A stretch of 10,080 nt of DNA, taken from NCBI GenBank assembly GCA_031277075.1, contig JAISLV010000102.1, positions 1 through 10,080 on the forward strand. Direction: 5' to 3'. Position numbers and translations under genes: made by a program. Source of the stretch: Endomicrobium sp. (GTDB lineage Bacteria; Elusimicrobiota; Endomicrobiia; Endomicrobiales; Endomicrobiaceae). This document shows, piece by piece, positions 9,201 to 10,080 of this stretch. Position 1 is the first letter of the stretch, and each line of letters begins with the position of its first letter. Below the pieces are notes generated by a model, which worked only from the letters and a program-made list of their open reading frames with translations, was not told the DNA's origin and made no database searches.

Positions 9201-10080
9201 AAGAAGGGAATTCTTTTATCGCAATCTTTGACGATACTTTTAACGCGCTCTCGCCTTCTTCAAGCATTCTGTCAACGTCTTCGCGCGTGTTTGGAAGAAT
9301 AGCGCTGACGCCTCTATTATTAACGCTGCGATATGCGTTTATTCTATTAATGATATTTTTAATCGCGTCGTCATTAATCCCTGAATGTTGCAAATAATAT
9401 ACTAACTCGCTTCCTATTGCATTGATATATTCGCCCGTAAACCCCAATCCTTTTAAAATAGAGTAGTGAACTCTATAGGCTATCGCCTCGTCTATCTCGT
9501 CACGCGCGCTGTTAGCGTTAGTCAAATGAGTTATTTCATGAGCGACTAATGCGGAAAGGAAATTTATTCTTGTTTGTTTATCGGCGTTCTTTATTTTGTC
9601 TATCGCGCTTTTGGTAATGAAAACTCCGTAAGAACCGTATCTTTTAAGAGTAGCCGCCTCGGTATCTTTATCGTTAGTAATATTTGAAATGGCGTTCCCC
9701 GACAAAACTATGATATTTGAAATTTTACTTTCTTTTATTTTCTTTATAATCTCGTCCGCTTTAACGGAAGCAAACGCATTTTTTATAATGCCGCTAACCC
9801 GTTCGCCCGATAATTCGTTCAAAACGTCTTTCAAGTCGCTCTCATATTTTTTCGTCTCTAAAATAGATTGTTCCACTATGTTTCTAAAAGAATTGACGTC
9901 CTTTGGGGCTAATTCAAAGCTCTTATTAACGCTATACCCATTATTCGTATTATTAGGGATAAAAAGATTTTTCTCTCCAAAATATTCATTATGACCGGCG
10001 ACGGTTAGTATTCCCTTAAAAAAATTATCCGTGAACGCTTCTACATAATCTTTATTTGCTTCCGTTATTTCTATCCCTAA
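1..10080 (-). CDS. Internal part of a giant multidomain protein (>3360 aa, both ends outside window)
   Basis: One uninterrupted reading frame fills the window; codons lie on positions 3k+1 to 3k+3 of the complement, and I found no TTA, CTA or TCA triplet in that phase on the plus strand. Neither start nor stop is visible, so no signal peptide or secretion signal can be judged. The visible protein contains three zincin-like domains (HEITH, HENTH, HENVH), two ART-like domains, two degenerate GHKL ATPase-like domains, four hydrophobic hairpins and three copies of an unrecognised alpha/beta unit, joined by charged helical linkers. No cysteine codon was found anywhere, which is common in very large exported adhesins and toxins. 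The repeated domain order and the uniform composition argue for one real protein rather than fused fragments. The role is not known; a secreted or surface multi-effector protein is my preferred inference. A phage- or plasmid-type polyvalent protein is the main alternative. Confidence 0.95.
313..453 (-). other. Short beta motif of cassette 2
   Basis: Residues about 3210-3256: VITIYDINLEN, then RQWLFKYSKDGKITLTELDLF. It is the counterpart of 2650-2736 and lies at the same place, between zincin and ART. The stretch between it and the ART domain is a Ser/Thr/Glu-rich flexible linker (ETPKETESFEENP). Confidence 0.5.
541..1080 (-). other. Zincin-like metallopeptidase domain 3 (HENVH)
   Basis: Residues about 3001-3180. 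A helical lead-in is followed by the strands APVIFVDSRDE and EVIVISTKVL, then the helix AVLLAHENVHIEDAL with HExxH at residues 3119-3123. Glu3139 in DTESRAYRIQADIMRKLGI supplies the probable third ligand. It is the cleanest of the three zincins, and it matches domain 2 along its length, including the AHEN and TESRA motifs and the spacing between them. It heads the second zincin / beta motif / ART cassette. Confidence 0.78.
1081..1440 (-). other. Beta-rich spacer domain of unknown function
   Basis: Residues about 2881-3000. Short alternating strands are visible (YIANVSVND, FFNVINNNGQISL, RVEVKEENGKYYFIIKDKKL, VVTKVKFSQPISGELTANIRVL), suggesting a small beta sandwich. It separates GHKL-like domain 2 from zincin 3. 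No catalytic pattern is visible and I do not recognise a family. Confidence 0.4.
1501..1968 (-). other. GHKL (histidine-kinase-type) ATPase-like domain 2
   Basis: Residues about 2705-2860. The helix LSEVLKNAVSHGNHSD (1738-1758 covers NAVSHGN) is a good N-box. It is followed by strands PFYIYIS and AVFVINEKQ, the latter where the Asp-x-Gly box should sit. GFYGGGIGTLGVEG (from 1620) stands in for the G-box, then come the strands YKFSDNVS and LYVASFILD. Order and spacing match RsbW-like kinases and histidine kinase catalytic domains. The nucleotide-binding Asp is not obvious (Asn-Glu-Lys instead), so ATP hydrolysis is uncertain. It aligns with 7540-8040. It stands between the two zincin/ART cassettes. 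Confidence 0.62.
2119..2502 (-). other. ADP-ribosyltransferase-like domain 1
   Basis: Residues about 2527-2654. The first strand TFYHGG (His2534) matches the first motif of His-Tyr-Glu class ART folds. NYAGFYLFDAD (Tyr2566 in GFYL), followed by SAQRYA, matches the second motif and its helix. TEYVLLNKKVI (Glu2638) matches the third motif with the catalytic Glu. ART enzymes transfer ADP-ribose from NAD to a target. All three key positions are present in the right order, so it could be active. It differs from ART 2 in having YHGG instead of WHGTP and a more basic insert (RKAQKQQKRGR). The target is unknown, and an RNA 2'-phosphotransferase-like or degraded member cannot be excluded. Confidence 0.65.
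2650..2736 (-). other. Short beta motif of cassette 1
   Basis: Residues about 2449-2477, with FQIFDYN, a charged turn, then DVFVYKSGEILIF. It resembles a beta meander and matches the second copy at 313-453 (YDIN ... WLFKYSKDGKITLTELD) in position and pattern. It is probably a linker subdomain between zincin and ART. Confidence 0.5.
2821..3351 (-). other. Zincin-like metallopeptidase domain 2 (HENTH)
   Basis: Residues about 2244-2420. The helical lead-in YLEVLSDEVVDALKQYF is followed by the strand PSVFIIDTPE, a strand (MIIIFSSAF), and the helix IGELIAHENTHIDDYFED with HExxH at residues 2346-2350. Glu2366 in TESRAFKNEY is the likely third zinc ligand. The HExxH-to-Glu spacing is identical to that of domain 3, and the whole region aligns with it, so the two are paralogues. 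The Glu and both His residues are intact, so activity is plausible. It heads a zincin / beta motif / ART cassette. Zincins of this general type also occur in polyvalent proteins of mobile elements; the substrate is unknown. Confidence 0.75.
3352..3552 (-). other. Acidic linker between module 4 and zincin 2
   Basis: Residues about 2177-2243. A polar, Glu/Asp/Lys/Ser-rich sequence (for example LTESSSAEDINEAEKPHD) with no hydrophobic core is likely flexible. It sits where the alpha/beta half of a full module would be, so it marks a domain-swap junction. Confidence 0.5.
3577..3726 (-). other. Hydrophobic hairpin of module 4 (putative membrane segments)
   Basis: Residues 2119-2168 are nearly the same as the hairpin of module 1: a first arm ending AGMIVLA, the turn INPLSIP, and a second arm AIGIGASLLVSAAS. 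Most changes are conservative (Ile to Met, Phe to Leu, Ala to Gly), so the hydrophobic pattern is kept. Confidence 0.7.
3686..3727. repeat. 42-bp direct repeat, copy 1 (identical to 9110-9151)
   Basis: These 42 bases encode the start of the hairpin (KIGAGIVSASFYLP on the minus strand) and match 9110-9151 base for base, in the same orientation and frame, 5424 bases apart. Flanking DNA is similar but not identical. The repeat could support recombination that deletes or adds everything between the copies without breaking the frame. Confidence 0.9.
3883..4104 (-). other. Linker between modules 3 and 4
   Basis: Residues about 1993-2066. A Glu/Lys-rich helix (ELGELAKSEEEISKE) is followed by a basic and polar patch (GNGLHRRSNDSQWNKKM) and a Ser/Ala/Pro stretch leading directly into the lead-in of module 4. 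No motif of known function is visible. Confidence 0.45.
4105..5100 (-). repeat. Repeat module 3 (diverged): lead-in, hydrophobic hairpin, alpha/beta unit
   Basis: Residues about 1661-1992. VVGVLEFLPSALLPSKMFVAIHNP parallels the AFVAWIEFIPSLNPSKFIKGHD of module 2. It is followed by an extra charged helix (EFIREYQKIKEEMKADP) that the other modules lack. The hairpin (4756-4890) ends AAHTDYN, like the HTAIDYN of module 2. The second half has YLHLFTDKIIKNF and the core KIKVLFISGEK ... LSDIDNKIIAIPSE ... ILARQYVLIKN (4105-4299). Here DGEW has become SGEK, so if the Asp and Trp matter for activity this copy may be inactive. It is the most diverged of the three full copies. Confidence 0.75.
4756..4890 (-). 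other. Hydrophobic hairpin of module 3 (putative membrane segments)
   Basis: Residues 1731-1775. The sequence AVGLAFGISAVILSGAALGAFFALAPIIM is an uncharged Gly/Ala/Leu stretch with a small turn at SGAALG. It aligns by position and by the following AAHTDYN with the hairpins of the other modules, but its detailed sequence has drifted. It may form one long or two short membrane helices. Confidence 0.65.
5101..5880 (-). other. Unique insert of unknown fold before module 3
   Basis: Residues about 1401-1660; I see no second copy of this region in the window. It starts with a helix (TKEEQARAEKLQSAAEGLVKE). An aromatic, Gly/Asp-rich part follows (FEVKPSGNYDSYGRGG, DRAWYVKQGSD, RFYWATQGQTVYITAKGK), probably beta-rich. 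Next comes a Gln/Ser/Ala-rich helical part (SAQMLDKYSQDLQTASQSAN). The last part is a beta-like stretch (NISVAIVSSGNKTLNLELN, GIYVDGQKVFNVS). The middle could be a ligand-binding or small catalytic domain inserted between modules. I do not recognise it and assign no function. Confidence 0.4.
5881..6489 (-). other. Charged alpha-helical region with a short hydrophobic helix
   Basis: Residues about 1198-1400. A long Glu/Lys/Ala/Gln-rich stretch (for example EAIAAKEILEEKTRNYGE and RRQLAEIAETERNGDEAKAAQ) is likely helical and perhaps coiled coil. It contains aromatic patches such as GIGNWILRVAFAPVYERR. Near its end lies a hydrophobic helix, IKPIAVFAANIANIIAH (5941-6000), followed by SQWNREQ. The tripeptide QWN recurs near 3985 in SQWNKKM, which hints that this junction type recurs before module lead-ins. 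No family is recognised. Confidence 0.45.
6490..7488 (-). repeat. Repeat module 2: lead-in, hydrophobic hairpin, alpha/beta unit
   Basis: Residues about 865-1197. KIQKILDEGKYLQAAAFVAWIEF aligns with the MLEEGESALKV helix of module 1 and is followed by NPSKFIKGHDTKGGK, matching NPIGFIKAHNTRGGK. The hairpin (7189-7350) keeps KIVSASFYAPL but has a longer Ala-rich first arm, and ends GVHTAIDYNYF. The second half has LFSNEVVKNI, RRIDNSVFFTRRN, then the core RIKILLLDGEW ... LTDLDNKTIVIPA ... IIARQYARIKN (6490-6708). The order and the key residues Asp-Gly-Glu-Trp and Asp-Asn-Lys are preserved. At the DNA level it is clearly more diverged from modules 1 and 4 than they are from each other. Confidence 0.8.
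7189..7350 (-). other. Hydrophobic hairpin of module 2 (putative membrane segments)
   Basis: Residues 911-964. A first Ala-rich arm (SASIAAAVAIAAVTL) and a second arm (FALLIAAGIGITSAFLLN) are separated by a single Asn-Pro turn. There is no charged residue over about 40 positions. This is the strongest transmembrane candidate of the four hairpins because each arm is long enough to span a bilayer. Confidence 0.72.
7540..8040 (-). other. Degenerate GHKL (histidine-kinase-type) ATPase-like domain 1
   Basis: Residues about 681-847. The helix HEDLKNAFVHGNH (Asn724 to Asn730 within it) matches the N-box of RsbW- and histidine-kinase-type ATPases, in which an Asn on this helix binds magnesium, and the following HGN is typical of the RsbW branch. 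A strand, PVYLGVSS, comes next. A glycine-rich segment, GLHGRGLGASID (from 7680), occupies the place of the G-box that precedes the strand DGFYF. The Asp-x-Gly-x-Gly box between them is not recognisable, so nucleotide binding is doubtful. The same scaffold recurs at 1501-1968, which strengthens the call. Its role may be structural or protein-binding. Confidence 0.55.
8041..8313 (-). other. Charged helical linker
   Basis: Residues about 590-680 link the alpha/beta core of module 1 to the first GHKL-like domain. The sequence is rich in Glu, Lys, Asp and Gln (for example KISESEKEIIDKR), with an Ala/Asp patch (EDIAADAAP), and looks helical or partly disordered. No catalytic motif is visible. Confidence 0.5.
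9001..9150 (-). other. Hydrophobic hairpin of module 1 (putative membrane segments)
   Basis: Residues 311-360 are almost free of charge and rich in Ala, Ile, Gly and Val. Two stretches are separated by INPFSIP, whose two prolines would make a tight turn. The length suits two membrane-spanning helices or one re-entrant hairpin. It is homologous to the segments at 7189-7350 and 3577-3726, and more distantly to 4756-4890. It could be a true transmembrane anchor, a pore-forming or translocation hairpin as in large toxins, or a buried helical core; sequence alone does not decide. Confidence 0.7.
9110..9151. repeat. 42-bp direct repeat, copy 2 (identical to 3686-3727)
   Basis: This copy lies in module 1 and is identical to the one in module 4. 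A second shared block of about 22 bases, containing TATGCGTTATTAAATTTGAC, lies at the hairpin end of each module (near 3576 and 9000). Confidence 0.9.
9430..9870 (-). other. Zincin-like metallopeptidase domain 1 (HEITH)
   Basis: Residues about 71-217. A helical lead-in is followed by a beta strand (SNIIVLSG), a second strand (YGVFITKSAI) and the helix LVAHEITHLTN carrying HExxH at residues 181-185. Glu198 in DEAIAYR aligns with the Glu of TESRAYR in domain 3 and is the likely third zinc ligand, as in gluzincin-type enzymes. The order strand, strand, HExxH helix, Glu helix is normal for a compact zincin, and all expected ligands are present, so it could be catalytic. The HExxH-to-Glu spacing is 3 residues shorter than in domains 2 and 3, and no ART domain follows, so it is a more distant paralogue. 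The substrate is unknown. Confidence 0.72.
9871..10080 (-). other. N-terminal visible segment, unassigned (residues 1-70)
   Basis: This stretch precedes the first metallopeptidase-like domain. It contains a short helix with FTDNF, reminiscent of the FTDKI motif that opens the alpha/beta half of modules 1 and 3. It then has an Asn/Gly-rich patch (IPNNTNNGYS) and a helical part leading into the zincin. It may be the tail of another module copy lying to the right of the window. I recognise no family. Confidence 0.4.

Larger units (their letters stand above)
8314..9309 (-). repeat. Repeat module 1: amphipathic lead-in, hydrophobic hairpin, alpha/beta unit
   Basis: Residues about 258-589, the most complete copy of the module. 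It opens with VSAILPNTREDVD and the helix MLEEGESALKVSSKIAIKEF, then NPIGFIKAH. A hydrophobic hairpin follows (KIGAGIVSASFYLPL to SNLITH, 9001-9150), ending in HTAID. After a helical spacer comes YLYLFTDKI, a charged segment with IDDSVF, and the alpha/beta core RIKVVFVDGEW ... LSDIDNKIIVVPSN ... IIKRQYDRIK (8341-8535). Modules 2 and 3 repeat this order; module 4 has only the first half. I do not recognise the alpha/beta core. The alternating hydrophobic strands and the conserved DGEW suggest a small Rossmann-like fold, but that is a guess. Confidence 0.8.

Noticed and set aside
9689..9994. Plus-strand open frame of 101 codons with hydrophobic, Phe-rich translation that could pass for a membrane protein.
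   Set aside because: Lys/Glu/Ile-rich coding DNA on the minus strand reads as Phe/Leu/Ser/Ile on the plus strand, so apparent membrane proteins are an expected artefact here.

Overview
The whole window is the inside of one giant gene on the minus strand. Read in frame from position 10080 down to position 1, all 3360 codons are open: going through every line in triplets, I found no in-frame stop. Neither the true start nor the stop lies in the window, so the protein is longer than 3360 residues. Nothing supports a promoter, terminator, RNA gene, insertion sequence or CRISPR array here, and the plus-strand open frames are short antisense shadows. Residue numbers below count from the codon at 10080 (residue 1) to the codon at 1 (residue 3360).

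The organism is bacterial by gene style. The DNA is AT-rich (by eye about 40% GC), Lys/Ile/Glu/Asn-rich, uses ATA heavily for Ile, and has GCG and CGC codons interspersed. Giant multidomain genes of this kind are known from Omnitrophota and related uncultured lineages, and the composition would also suit Elusimicrobiota (Endomicrobia-like). That placement is a low-confidence inference, because no marker gene is present.

Layout from N to C terminus (right to left): a first zincin-type metallopeptidase-like domain (HEITH, 9430-9870); module 1, an amphipathic lead-in, a Gly/Ala/Ile-rich hydrophobic hairpin and an alpha/beta unit (8314-9309); a helical linker and a degenerate GHKL ATPase-like domain (7540-8040); module 2 (6490-7488); a charged helical stretch and a unique beta/helical insert (5101-6489); module 3 (4105-5100); module 4, hairpin half only (3553-3882); a second zincin (HENTH), a short beta motif and an ADP-ribosyltransferase-like (ART) domain (2119-3351); a second, clearer GHKL-like domain (1501-1968); a beta-rich stretch; then a third zincin (HENVH), the beta motif again, and a second ART-like domain that runs off the left edge.

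Three things stand out. The zincin / beta motif / ART cassette occurs twice. The hydrophobic hairpin occurs four times, with one pair still sharing a 42-base identical DNA stretch. And I found no cysteine codon in all 3360 codons. Zincin plus ART domains of this type are known from the 'polyvalent proteins' of phages and conjugative elements. Here they are combined with repeated membrane-active-looking segments in a cysteine-free giant chain. That suggests an exported or surface protein that carries several effector domains, perhaps acting on host, prey or competitor cells. This functional reading is inference.
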